A stretch of DNA of 64,000 bases from contig AP018180.1 of assembly GCA_002368155.1 (NCBI GenBank), positions 7,744,561 to 7,808,560 of the forward strand, written 5' to 3'. The translations under genes were made by a program, and so were the position numbers. Under the pieces are notes generated by a model that saw only the letters and a program-made list of their open reading frames with translations, was not told where the DNA came from and did no database searches. The stretch is from Nostoc carneum NIES-2107. Its GTDB lineage: Bacteria > Cyanobacteriota > Cyanobacteriia > Cyanobacteriales > Nostocaceae. Of the stretch, positions 47,229 to 56,254 are shown piece by piece (within the stretch, counting starts at the first letter, position 1; each line of letters opens with the position of its first letter).

Positions 47229-48293
47229 GTGTCAAAAGTTATGAAAATACCATTTCTTCCACAACGTCGCACTGTCTTAAAGCGGATGGTGCAATATACA
47301 TTAGCAGGAGTTTTTGCACTATCAGCACCTTTAACAGGTAGTCTCCTTCAAAGTAGTGAAGCACAAACAAAACCCGCAGGTTTTAAGTCAAAAGTCATCA
47401 ATTTGGCTTATCAAACTTCAGGGGATATAGTTAAAGCCAGAAAATCTGTAGAGCCACGTTTTAAAGCATTGGGTGTAACAGTAAATTGGGTAGGGCCATT
47501 TCCTGCAGGCCCACAACTGATAGAAGCAATGAATGCAGGTAAGGTTGATATCGGTACTGTAGGAGAAACACCTCCAATATTTGCCCAAGCAGCAGGTATT
47601 ACAGAGGTTGTTTATATTGCTGGTCGTAGGCCTAGTAAAGGGCTAAATCAAGGTATTGTAGTGAGAGCCAATTCTCCAATTAAAAAGCTTGCAGATATCA
47701 AAGGTAAGAAAGTTGCCTTTCAAAGAGGGTCGAATGCTCATTATTTATTAGCAAAAGCTTTGAAAGAAGTAGGTTTAAAAATTAGCGATGTGCAAGTTGT
47801 TGGCTTAACTCCATCAGAAGCCCGCGATGCTTTTATTCAAAATAAAGTGGAAGTGTGGGTAGCTGGCGATCCTTTTTTAGCTCTTGTCGAAAAAAGCATT
47901 CCTATTCGTAATTTGAGAAATGCAGGTGGTATTAACACCTTGGGAGGATTTTATATTGCCAGACGGCAATTTGTTTCTGAAAATCAAGAATTAGTACGAG
48001 TATTTTTAGATGAAGCAGACAAAGTTGGAGAATGGGCTGATAAAAATCCATCTGAAGCAGCCAAAGCACTTGCAGGTGAGGTAAAACTTGACCCATCAAT
48101 TTTAGAAGTAGTGTCACGCCGAACAGTTCGGCGGTTAAGATCATTGACACCTTCTATTATTGCCGAACAACAACAGGTTGCTGATTTCTATTTCCAAGAA
48201 AAAATCATTCCCCGCAAAGTCAACATTCGGGATGCTATACCTCCCTCTGACACATTACGAGCTATCATTCCTCAGAGGCTAGCTAGAAACTAA
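47229..48293 (+). CDS. Sulfonate-type substrate-binding protein (SsuA-like 3)
   Basis: 354 residues from GTG 47229, or 350 from ATG 47241. The signal peptide (RRTVLKRMVQYTLAGVFAL) has a twin arginine and lacks a lipobox, so it is probably soluble, unlike the other three. Motifs: VINLAYQTSGDIVKARK, MNAGKVDIGTVGETPPIFAQ, ADIKGKKVAFQRGSNAHY. It stands alone between two long spacers. The ligand is not known. Confidence 0.88.
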   Translation: MSKVMKIPFLPQRRTVLKRMVQYTLAGVFALSAPLTGSLLQSSEAQTKPAGFKSKVINLAYQTSGDIVKARKSVEPRFKALGVTVNWVGPFPAGPQLIEAMNAGKVDIGTVGETPPIFAQAAGITEVVYIAGRRPSKGLNQGIVVRANSPIKKLADIKGKKVAFQRGSNAHYLLAKALKEVGLKISDVQVVGLTPSEARDAFIQNKVEVWVAGDPFLALVEKSIPIRNLRNAGGINTLGGFYIARRQFVSENQELVRVFLDEADKVGEWADKNPSEAAKALAGEVKLDPSILEVVSRRTVRRLRSLTPSIIAEQQQVADFYFQEKIIPRKVNIRDAIPPSDTLRAIIPQRLARN

Positions 48294-48428
48294 AGTAATT
48301 CGTATGACATTTGTTGATTCTTGACTATTAACTATAAACCTTCAACAGTAAAAACAAAATTCCTGTAAGGTGGAATGTCACTTACGCTAGCGAGATTTAG
48401 ATACCCAACTTTTTCAAAAAGTTGGGTA

Positions 48429-48499
48429 TATTTTTATTGCTTAACAAGGGTTTCATATTTATTGCGAATGAGATTTAGCATACTATGTAATGAAGAGCC
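48429..48499 (-). repeat. 71-bp dispersed repeat, copy 2
   Basis: Exact reverse complement of 8511-8581. It lies in the spacer between SsuA-like 3 and the small secreted protein. No reading frame runs through it. Confidence 0.95.
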
Positions 48500-48684
48500 A
48501 TAAAAACTTTGTTTACATATTTCTATGGAGGTATACTTGGTTTAAAACTATGTCGATTGAATGATCTAGAAATAGCTTACTAAAGAAAGACGTTTATTCA
48601 TCAGCGCGATGACAACAATAGTAGTAAGTACAGTAAAGCGTGCTTTGACTGGACTTCTCCTACTTATCAAGACGGAATTATTAT

Positions 48685-49050
48685 ATGATGAAGCGTTTAA
48701 TTGGTAGTAGCTTATCTCTAGTACTCATCTCTACAGCCACCGTACCTGTTTTCGCATCTGAGAAAATCGTGGTTAATACCCAGAATATAGCTAGTAACTC
48801 AGTTTCTAAAACTCGGATAGAACCTTTTGATCTTGTTGGGTTAGCTTATCAAGGTTACTTTGAAGAGCAAGGTATTCCTGGCTATAGTGAACTAATTCTA
48901 GCTTATCAAGCAAAACAAATTACTCCACAAGATATTGTTCAGAGTGCAGTTAACACTAATAGGTTATCTTCGGAGACTCTAAACGATCGGGGATATATTA
49001 ATGCTGTCAAGAATACACTAGATGGATTTGGCAGAAACGTCATCCCTTAG
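48685..49050 (+). CDS. Small secreted hypothetical protein
   Basis: 121 residues with a clear signal peptide (KRLIGSSLSLVLISTATVPVFAS). The mature part has no cysteine or recognised motif, but includes DLVGLAYQGYFEEQGIPGYSE. It has the look of conserved cyanobacterial periplasmic proteins. A strong terminator follows 8 bases after the stop. Confidence 0.8.
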   Translation: MMKRLIGSSLSLVLISTATVPVFASEKIVVNTQNIASNSVSKTRIEPFDLVGLAYQGYFEEQGIPGYSELILAYQAKQITPQDIVQSAVNTNRLSSETLNDRGYINAVKNTLDGFGRNVIP

Positions 49051-49058
49051 ATAGTTAA

Positions 49059-49088
49059 ACTACGGTAAACTAATTAGTTTATCGTAGT
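49059..49088. terminator. Strong hairpin terminator
   Basis: A 13-bp stem with one G-T pair (ACTACGGTAAACT/AGTTTATCGTAGT) and loop AATT, directly after the secreted-protein stop. Symmetric, so it could also serve the facing gene. Confidence 0.75.
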
Positions 49089-49138
49089 ACAGCTATATAA
49101 AAATATCATATCAGAAATTTTGTGCGATCGCATAGCAT

Positions 49139-49546
49139 TTATTTGGCACTTAAATATTGTTGCAATCGCTGATTTAAAGTACCTGTGTGTAATTCAAATA
49201 AGTGATTATCATAGTCATAAAAATATAGAGAATGTCCTTCACCTTCAACACGCTTTCTATCTTCTTTGACATCAACTCCTAAATTCTTCACTTTTGCAGC
49301 ATATAATTCATAATCTTCTGCAGCTATTTTAAAAGCTACATGGTTATAGGTTTTTTCTGCTAAAGATTCACCCTCCATAATCGCAATCCACAAGCCATTG
49401 ATCAGGAAAAATTTTTCTTTGGCGATAGAGAAAGTTGTCTCTCCACTTGCATAGACTTCTTGAGCATCAAATATACTTGTCAGAAACTTGCTCATCTTGT
49501 CTAAATCTCTGACTATAAATGTAATGTGGCTGATACCTTGAATCAT
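49139..49546 (-). CDS. fosX: FosX-type fosfomycin hydrolase (glyoxalase family)
   Basis: 135 residues from ATG 49546 (AGGAACGG upstream); a longer frame to 49588 is not needed. Metal ligands H7 (SHITFIV), H69 (YNHVAF) and E118 (LFELHTG) are present, and E44 (IAKEKFF) is at the position of the catalytic base that defines FosX against the glutathione-using FosA. It would open the fosfomycin epoxide with water. Chromosomal copies may have another native substrate. No mobile element adjacent. Confidence 0.85.
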   Translation of the reverse strand: MIQGISHITFIVRDLDKMSKFLTSIFDAQEVYASGETTFSIAKEKFFLINGLWIAIMEGESLAEKTYNHVAFKIAAEDYELYAAKVKNLGVDVKEDRKRVEGEGHSLYFYDYDNHLFELHTGTLNQRLQQYLSAK

Positions 49547-49917
49547 TTTTCCGTTCCTCAGAGATTGAGTTAGTATTTTTGTCAGCAAATGTTGACAATT
49601 ACATTTAAAAATTTTTACGTCAAATTCAGTTAATAGCTGCTTAGCTAAAAATCCCCCTATGTCTATCGTCTTTGATGAGAAAGTATCGCCAAAAAACCGC
49701 TAATTACTGATTTAATAGAATTTTCAGAGTTAGCAATTGATCAATATAGAATATCTCAACTGAAAAATTATAGTTTTATATAAAATGACACCTTTTACCC
49801 CAGTATAAGTGGTGTTTATATTTCCTTAATATACTTACTCTAAAAAACAGATATACAAGGGAATTTAACTATCCTAAATTGATAAATATGTAGCAACAAG
49901 TCTATCTCATAGATATT
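49547..49917. other. Spacer between FosX and the FAD-oxidoreductase/persulfide-dioxygenase fusion
   Basis: 371 bases, AT-rich. No gene, hairpin or known regulatory site is clear. Confidence 0.5.
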
Positions 49918-52086
49918 ATGTACAACTATATTTTGAACCTTACTGTTTCTCCTGCCACAATTGCAATTATTGGGGGTGGGTTTAGTGGTTCTCTTGTTGC
50001 AGCGCATATTTTGCGAAATGCAACCATACCAATTTCCATTAAGTTAATTGAACGGAGAACAGAAATTGGTAAAGGAGTCGCATATAGTACGCCAGTTGCG
50101 GGACATTTGCTGAACGTACCAGCCGGAAAGATGAGTGCTTTTGCAGATAAACCCAAACACTTCTTAACCTGGCTGCATAGAAATGGATATACCGACGCTA
50201 CTGCATCGACATTTGCACCGCGTCAGGTGTATGGAGAGTATATACAGGCGATTTTAAACGAAGCTGAAGCCAATGCGCCGACTCATGTAAGCTTAGAGCG
50301 AATTTACGATGAAGCGATCGCTATTGAAACCACCACCTATAACACCGAGATCCAACTAAGTAGCGGTAAATCTCTACACGTGCAAAAAGTTGTACTCGCT
50401 TTGGGGAATTTTCCCGCTTCATTACCACAACCTATTGCAGCGCTAGGAAATAATCATCCCAATATTAAAGATGCTTGGTCAACTGATGCAATTAGCAATC
50501 TGCACCCAGATGATTCTATTCTGTTAGTAGGAACTGGGTTAACAATGGTTGATGCAGTTGTGGCTTTAAATCAGCAAGGATTCCGGGGAAAAATTCATGC
50601 TGTTTCTCGTCATGGACTAACCCCTCAAAGCCATCAAGCTACAATTTATTATCCTGAATATCTGGACTTGCAAACTGCACCAAAAACTGCGCGGGGATTA
50701 CTGCGCTTAGTACGTCGAGAAATTAAAACAGCAGCTATTTACGGTTATGATTGGCGCACGGTAATTGATGCTATCCGCCCACTTACTCAACAACTTTGGC
50801 AAACACTACCACTTGCAGAACAGCGGCGCTTTCTCCGCCATGTCAAAGCTTACTGGGAAGTTTATCGCCACCGAATTGCAGAAGAAATTGCTGAACTATT
50901 AGATAGCACTCGCCAATCTGGTCAACTAAATTATTATGGTGGGCGGATTCAGAGTTGTCAGGAAGTGGACAATGCAATTGAAGTGAAAATTTGTGAACGG
51001 CGAACCCAAGCAGAGATTGTTTTACAGGTGAACCGAATTGTTAATTGCACGGGTTCAAATTGCAACTATAAGAGGTTAGAAAATCCACTGATTACCAGTT
51101 TACAAGCCCAAGGATTGATTCGCCCTCATGCTTTGTCAATGGGGATTGATACAGCCGCCAACGGTGCGGTAATTAATGCTCAAGGAAAAGTTTCCGACAG
51201 ACTTTATACTCTAGGAACACCACGCAAAGGCGACCTTTGGGAAACTACAGCAGTTCCAGAAATTCGCTCTCAAGCAGCAGCTTTGGCTCAAGAGTTACTG
51301 AAATCTCTCAATCCCAGATCCTACGCTATGGAAAGAGATTGGTTCGCTCTCCATCCATTGAGCGATTTCCCCAAACCTGCCATGCTATTTCGTCAACTGT
51401 TTGATCGAGAATCGAGTACCTATACATACCTAATTGCTGATCCCCAAACCAAAGCTGCAATCTTGGTAGATCCGGTACTAGAACAGGTAGAACGCGACTT
51501 GCAAGTCTTGCAAAAACTGGATTTGACTTTACTTTACTGCTTAGAGACCCATATTCATGCTGACCATATTACCGGAACGGCTCAGCTAAGGCAATTTACA
51601 GGTTGTTGGAGTGTTTTACCAGATAAGACTGTGCCGAGCGATCGCTATATTGCTGATGGTGAGATTTTACAATTAGGTTCTGTACAAATTCAAGCGATCG
51701 CCACTCCCGGACATACCGACTCTCACATGGCTTACCTTGTTAACGGTACTCACTTGTTAACCGGAGATGCTTTATTTATCGGGGGTTGTGGTCGTACCGA
51801 CTTCCAAAACGGTAATCCTGGATTATTATATGATGTCGTCACCCAAAAGCTATTTACCCTCCCAGATGACACATGGGTATTTCCCGGACACGACTATCAA
51901 GGGAGAACAGTATCGACCATTGGTGAAGAAAAACGCTGGAATCCCCGGTTTTTGGGACGCACCCGCAGCCAATTTATTGAACTGATGAACAATTTAAACC
52001 TTCCTTATCCCCAAAAGATGTCAGAAGCCATACCCGCCAACCAACGTGGAGGCAAAGTTTTAGTGAGGTTAGATTATCAAATTTAA
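49918..52086 (+). CDS. FAD/NAD(P)-binding oxidoreductase fused to persulfide dioxygenase (ETHE1-like)
   Basis: 722 residues in two parts. Residues about 14-470 are a flavoprotein of the FAD/NAD(P)-binding YdhS-like type: AIIGGGFSGSLVAAHIL (dinucleotide motif), GKGVAYSTP and VGTGLTMVDAVVAL. Residues about 488-722 are a metallo-beta-lactamase fold: HIHADH (H545, H547, D549, H550), ATPGHTDSH (H599) and GGCGRTDFQNG, the signature of ETHE1-type sulfur dioxygenases that oxidise glutathione persulfide to sulfite. Fusion of the two is not a form I know, and fits a sulfur-oxidising role. Both active sites look intact. Confidence 0.87.
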   Translation: MYNYILNLTVSPATIAIIGGGFSGSLVAAHILRNATIPISIKLIERRTEIGKGVAYSTPVAGHLLNVPAGKMSAFADKPKHFLTWLHRNGYTDATASTFAPRQVYGEYIQAILNEAEANAPTHVSLERIYDEAIAIETTTYNTEIQLSSGKSLHVQKVVLALGNFPASLPQPIAALGNNHPNIKDAWSTDAISNLHPDDSILLVGTGLTMVDAVVALNQQGFRGKIHAVSRHGLTPQSHQATIYYPEYLDLQTAPKTARGLLRLVRREIKTAAIYGYDWRTVIDAIRPLTQQLWQTLPLAEQRRFLRHVKAYWEVYRHRIAEEIAELLDSTRQSGQLNYYGGRIQSCQEVDNAIEVKICERRTQAEIVLQVNRIVNCTGSNCNYKRLENPLITSLQAQGLIRPHALSMGIDTAANGAVINAQGKVSDRLYTLGTPRKGDLWETTAVPEIRSQAAALAQELLKSLNPRSYAMERDWFALHPLSDFPKPAMLFRQLFDRESSTYTYLIADPQTKAAILVDPVLEQVERDLQVLQKLDLTLLYCLETHIHADHITGTAQLRQFTGCWSVLPDKTVPSDRYIADGEILQLGSVQIQAIATPGHTDSHMAYLVNGTHLLTGDALFIGGCGRTDFQNGNPGLLYDVVTQKLFTLPDDTWVFPGHDYQGRTVSTIGEEKRWNPRFLGRTRSQFIELMNNLNLPYPQKMSEAIPANQRGGKVLVRLDYQI

Positions 52087-52095
52087 ACCATCGTA

Positions 52096-52115
52096 GGATG
52101 CGTTATAACGCATCC
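52096..52115. repeat. Palindromic GGATGCGTTATAACGCATCC
   Basis: A perfect 20-bp palindrome after the fusion gene, followed by ACGAATT tandem units (about 52131-52163). Same family as the sites at 8759, 53871, 55170 and 63926. Confidence 0.85.
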
Positions 52116-52158
52116 CACCCGCTTATTTAATTACGAATTACGAATTACGAATTACGAA

Positions 52159-52767
52159 TTAGTAATTATTACCCATCATTCCTGGGGGTATAGCTGCACC
52201 TTCTAAATCAGCACCTAGCAAGTTTGCACCTTGAATATTCGCAGTTAGAAGATTGGTTTTTTGTAAATCAGCCTTTTGTAAATTTGCGCCTTGTAAGTTT
52301 ACTCCTTGGAGATTTGCACCCTCTAAATCCGCGTCAAATAGATTTGCACCTTGCAGATTCGCGCCTGTGATATTTGCTTTACTTAAATCTACTCCTTGCA
52401 AATTAGCTGTTTGTAAATTAGTTCCTTGCAAATTCGCCTTTTCTAATTCTGCATCTTGGAGATTTGCACCTTCCAAATTAGCTGCTTGTAAATTTGCTCT
52501 TTCTAATTGTGCGCCAATCAAATTGCATCCCGCACATTCATTAGTTGTTAATAACCGTCTGACATTAGCGGCTACAGAATCTACAGGCCAAATTGTGGGA
52601 GATGTCACAGGCGCTGGTACTGATTGCGTAGGAATAGTAGGTATAGCTGGTGTTTCTGTTTGTGCTAGAGCGTTAGGTTGATCGAATAATGAAAAGACAG
52701 CCACAAATGCTATAAAGACAACTGTTAAAATCCAGGAAGTCATATTTTGAGAATTTGGTTTCTTCAT
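52159..52767 (-). CDS. Secreted pentapeptide-repeat protein
   Basis: 202 residues. A signal peptide or anchor (WILTVVFIAFVAVFSLF) is followed by a proline-rich linker and about 20 A(D/N)LxX pentapeptide repeats (LERANLQAANLEGANLQ...). A short CAGCNL motif precedes the repeats. These fold as a right-handed quadrilateral helix. Function unknown. The repeats produce a long shadow frame on +, which is not a gene. Confidence 0.92.
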   Translation of the reverse strand: MKKPNSQNMTSWILTVVFIAFVAVFSLFDQPNALAQTETPAIPTIPTQSVPAPVTSPTIWPVDSVAANVRRLLTTNECAGCNLIGAQLERANLQAANLEGANLQDAELEKANLQGTNLQTANLQGVDLSKANITGANLQGANLFDADLEGANLQGVNLQGANLQKADLQKTNLLTANIQGANLLGADLEGAAIPPGMMGNNY

Positions 52768-52920
52768 CTTTTTCCCCTCATGATAATTTGAGTTATTTGC
52801 ATCAAAATTAATACTTGCTAGTTTTACAGGTTCACATCGTAATAATTTGCTAATTTAATAATTGATATTTTTTAGATTACTGAAAGTGACGGGAAGACGC
52901 TCTACATGAGCGTCAAAATT

Positions 52921-53595
52921 TTAGTGAAAAAGCGTAGCGAGACTAGGTATTAATTGAAACGTCCCACTCTTCGACATAATAGAGATACCTAGCCAAATCA
53001 ATATAAAAGGAAAGATTTTCCGACCATAGCGGTTAAGAATAGGAGCCATCCAAGGATTACGAGTTAGGTTATAAGAAAGCAAACACCACAGCCCAACTGT
53101 TAAATAACAAACACACAAAATCACTCCTAAACTAGGAAGATTAGTGCTAGCAAATAAGGGCACATATATACCAATATTGTTTCCACCATTGGCAATCGTC
53201 ACAGCAGATACACGGTATGTTTGGGGGTCACGTAGAGTTGCTAGGAATGATTTTTTCTGCCTTCTAGATTTGACTGTATGACGAAAGTCTAATGAGACAT
53301 CTTGTACAGTTTCTCCGTCATCTTCACTGCTCATGAGATTACTAATCCCAATAGTAATCGGGAGAATACCGAGCAATCCTACCCAAGCTTCTGGCAGAAC
53401 TAAACCACCAAAGAATCCCGGAAGACTGGCAATAACTAATACTGTAAAGCCAACAAATTCACCCAGAATAATATGCTTAGGACGGAAGGTATGATTAACT
53501 TTGCCAAAAAAAGCTGTTAAGTATATATTGTCGTCAAATGTAGTGGCAATAGCCGCAGATATACCGATAAGTGATGTCCCAATCAGCCAACTCAT
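52921..53595 (-). CDS. Cadmium-resistance-type transporter (CadD-like, LysE superfamily)
   Basis: 224 residues, six or so membrane segments. The N-terminal IGISAAIATTFDDNIYLTAFF motif and a central charged loop fit the CadD/LysE-type exporters of small cations. Metal specificity is not certain. No regulator is adjacent. Confidence 0.78.
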   Translation of the reverse strand: MSWLIGTSLIGISAAIATTFDDNIYLTAFFGKVNHTFRPKHIILGEFVGFTVLVIASLPGFFGGLVLPEAWVGLLGILPITIGISNLMSSEDDGETVQDVSLDFRHTVKSRRQKKSFLATLRDPQTYRVSAVTIANGGNNIGIYVPLFASTNLPSLGVILCVCYLTVGLWCLLSYNLTRNPWMAPILNRYGRKIFPFILIWLGISIMSKSGTFQLIPSLATLFH

Positions 53596-53966
53596 AAATC
53601 TTTACCTGCAATAGTTTAATGATGTGCAACTATTTCTGCTCTGCTGAGAAAAGAAGTCAAAATAGTTCAGCAGATTGTGAAATCAAATCTTGAATTTATT
53701 GACGGCGATGTCTACGACGGTCAATCACATCTAGATGTTTTGTGAGTACAGCCAGCTAGCTCGGCTATCTATGAATTTAATCTTATGGTTTACTAGCTAA
53801 AGCAAGCAAATACTATTTTTTTTCTAAACGATAAATAGAATTTATTAACTTTTTAATTGTTCATATACTAGGATGCGTTATTAACGCATCCTACTAGTTA
53901 TTTGGTAAAATATCCTGTAAGCCCATAGGTTTAAAGTACTTTACTCAATTATCTAGAGGAATAGAC
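53596..53966. other. Spacer with a palindromic repeat
   Basis: 371 bases. GGATGCGTTATTAACGCATCC at 53871-53891 is another member of the GTAGGGTG/GGATGCG repeat family. A GAGGAA ribosome-binding site precedes the aminotransferase. No gene seen. Confidence 0.6.
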
Positions 53967-55160
53967 GTGACTCAGGTAGGAAAGCAAAGAATTTCAGATA
54001 AGGCAAGCCAGTTCACAGAGTCAGTCATTCGCGAAATGACGAGAGTTGCATTACAGTATGGTGCGGTGAATTTGGCGCAAGGATTTCCTGATTTTCCTTG
54101 TCCACCTGAGTTAAAACGAGCAGCAATTGAGGCGATTGAGGAAGACATTAACCAATATGCGATTACTTGGGGGGATAAAGCTTTTCGTCATGCGATCGCA
54201 GATAAAGTTAAATGGTATTTAGATTTAAATATCGATCCAGAACGACAAATCACTGTTACTTGCGGTTCCACAGAAGCAATGGCTGCAGTGATGTTAGCAA
54301 CCTTGAACCCTGGTGATGAAGTCATTGTCTTTGAACCCTATTATGAAAACTATGGCCCCGATGCGATTTTAGCTAGTGCAACGCCTCGTTATGTATCTCT
54401 ACATCCCCCTGAGTGGACATTTGATGAACAAGAACTACGTCAGGCATTTAATGAACGCACAAAAGCCATTATTATTAATACGCCGCATAACCCTACAGGA
54501 AAAGTATTTACTCGTGAAGAACTAACTTTAATTGCAGAACTTTGTCATCAGTGGGATGTGTTGGTATTCACAGATGAAATTTACGAACATATTCTTTATG
54601 ATGGTACACAGCATATTGCAATGGCAACTCTGCCGGGAATGGCAGAAAGAACAGTTACTATTAATGGACTTTCTAAAACCTATAGTGTTACTGGTTGGCG
54701 AGTTGGCTATATTTTAGCCAATCCAGAATTAACAGGTGCAATTCGTAAAGTCCATGATTTTCTGACAGTTGGCGCACCTGCACCTTTGCAGAGGGCTGGT
54801 GTGGCAGCAATGCAACTTCCTGTTAGCTACTATCAAGAATTAGCCAAATTATATCAACAAAAACGCAATCAGATTCTACAAATTTTAGATACAGTGGAAA
54901 TTCCTTACTTTGTGCCGCAAGGAGCCTACTATGTATTTGCAGATATTGCCAAATTTGGCTATCAAAATGGTGTAGAATTTGCCACATATCTAATTAAAGA
55001 AATTGGTGTGGCGGTAGTTCCTGGTTCTAGCTTTTTTGCTCAATCACAGACGGGTAATAATTTTATTCGATTTTGTTTTAGTAAGCAGCCAGAAACATTA
55101 GCCAAAGCAGGAGAGCGATTACTAAAATTACAATCAACTCCATCCATAACTGCAAAATAA
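53967..55160 (+). CDS. Class I aminotransferase (methionine/aromatic type)
   Basis: 397 residues from GTG 53967, with GAGGAA 8 bases upstream. Full-length fold type I: NTPHNPTGKVFT, FTDEIYEHILYDG and the PLP lysine in NGLSKTYSVTGWRVGY. The sequence is in the group of methionine and kynurenine transaminases. In the sulfur region, 2-oxo-4-methylthiobutanoate or methionine is a reasonable substrate, but this is inference. Confidence 0.88.
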   Translation: MTQVGKQRISDKASQFTESVIREMTRVALQYGAVNLAQGFPDFPCPPELKRAAIEAIEEDINQYAITWGDKAFRHAIADKVKWYLDLNIDPERQITVTCGSTEAMAAVMLATLNPGDEVIVFEPYYENYGPDAILASATPRYVSLHPPEWTFDEQELRQAFNERTKAIIINTPHNPTGKVFTREELTLIAELCHQWDVLVFTDEIYEHILYDGTQHIAMATLPGMAERTVTINGLSKTYSVTGWRVGYILANPELTGAIRKVHDFLTVGAPAPLQRAGVAAMQLPVSYYQELAKLYQQKRNQILQILDTVEIPYFVPQGAYYVFADIAKFGYQNGVEFATYLIKEIGVAVVPGSSFFAQSQTGNNFIRFCFSKQPETLAKAGERLLKLQSTPSITAK

Positions 55161-55169
55161 AAAATTTCA

Positions 55170-55317
55170 GTAGGGTGTGTTACAGCTATGAAAGGATTTG
55201 GGACACAGAGGCAATGGAATTTAGCCGTAACGCACCGCCGCATGGATGATGCGTTAGGAACTAGGATAGTTCTTTAGTGACAAATCATATTGAAAACCAG
55301 CGCCTAACGCATCCTAC
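55170..55317. repeat. Palindromic interspersed repeat with GTAGGGTGTGTTA and CTAACGCATCCTAC ends
   Basis: A pair of inverted ends about 150 bp apart, with an inner GCGCC/CGCACC segment. Between two convergent genes. Confidence 0.7.
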
Positions 55318-55330
55318 AATAATTTTATTT

Positions 55331-56032
55331 TTACTGGATAAATACTCTCTTAGTAGCATGGGCATAGATAAAATAATTCTCAGTCATATTAACATCAGTG
55401 ATAAAACCAACTTTTTCCAAATGCTTTTGTAGCTCATTTGGCTGATAAAATATTTTCACTATATCAAATTCCTGCCCATCATTTAACTTCCGCCTTTTGT
55501 ATATACTGCCGTCATCATTAAGGATATGGTTATTAGCTGTAGATGTCGGTTCAAAACGAGAGTCAATAATAAATAATTTCCCACCTACACGCACAGATTT
55601 AGAGACTTTTGCTAAAAAAGACTCCAGTAATTCTGGTGGCACATGAGATAACCAAAAAGAGAAAAATACTAAATCATATTCAGCATTAGGTTCCCATGTA
55701 AATAAATCTATTTGTTGATATTCTACATTCTGTGCATTTAACTTACTACGATTAATCGCAATTACTTCTTCTGAAGTATCAATTGCGGTAATTTTATTGC
55801 TAATTTTTAACAGTTCTTGCGTCCAAATTCCCGTTCCACAGGCTAGTTCTAAACATTTCTCGAATTGTCCAATTTGATGTAAAGCCTGTTTGACAATATC
55901 AATCTCTTGAAACCAACACTGGTTGATTTCCTCACCACGATTATAACGCCCAAGGCGATAGAACCATTCATCATATTCGTTGGCTCTAGCGCTATAGTAG
56001 GCAATTTGTTGTTCTAAAATTTGCTTGGTCAT
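55331..56032 (-). CDS. Class I SAM-dependent methyltransferase
   Basis: 233 residues. SAM motif LELACGTGIWTQ, acidic ITAIDTS, and LVFFSFWLSHVPPE. Divergent from SsuA-like 4 with a 222-bp shared region containing the two shared elements. Substrate unknown. Confidence 0.86.
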   Translation of the reverse strand: MTKQILEQQIAYYSARANEYDEWFYRLGRYNRGEEINQCWFQEIDIVKQALHQIGQFEKCLELACGTGIWTQELLKISNKITAIDTSEEVIAINRSKLNAQNVEYQQIDLFTWEPNAEYDLVFFSFWLSHVPPELLESFLAKVSKSVRVGGKLFIIDSRFEPTSTANNHILNDDGSIYKRRKLNDGQEFDIVKIFYQPNELQKHLEKVGFITDVNMTENYFIYAHATKRVFIQ

Positions 56033-56090
56033 TGCCAGCTTTACATCTCCTGATAAATTTTACTGCAAATTACTGTATTTTGGTAAAACT

Positions 56091-56131
56091 ACCGTAGTAT
56101 TATTCTGAAATAATTATATTGCTGACAAAAG
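56091..56131. promoter_or_regulatory. Shared element ACCGTAGTATT ... GCTGACAAAAG, copy 2
   Basis: The two 11-base blocks match those at 42544-42588; gap 19 bases instead of 23. It is 124 bases upstream of SsuA-like 4 and 59 bases upstream of the methyltransferase on -. Confidence 0.65.
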
Positions 56132-56204
56132 TAAGCAATATTTCTCCAGTTTCTCGGCTATGCCTGAGAGATAAATTTTTGTTGGGTGATATTTTTATCA
56201 CATT

Positions 56205-56238
56205 AATCTACGGTTATTAAATCCGTTTACTGTAGATT
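56205..56238. promoter_or_regulatory. 34-bp dyad AATCTAC-N20-GTAGATT, copy 2
   Basis: Half-sites 56205-56211 and 56232-56238, with an inner CGG ... CCG pair. Same half-sites and spacing as at 30365-30398. It ends 16 bases before the GTG of SsuA-like 4, so a bound protein could block the ribosome-binding region or promoter, or the real start may be ATG 56282. Confidence 0.75.
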
Positions 56239-56254
56239 TGCTGTTATGGCATAG

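Noticed and set aside
52253-52681. Long + strand frame across the pentapeptide-repeat gene
   Set aside because: A shadow of the 15-base codon periodicity on the - strand; the - strand protein has a signal peptide and regular repeats.
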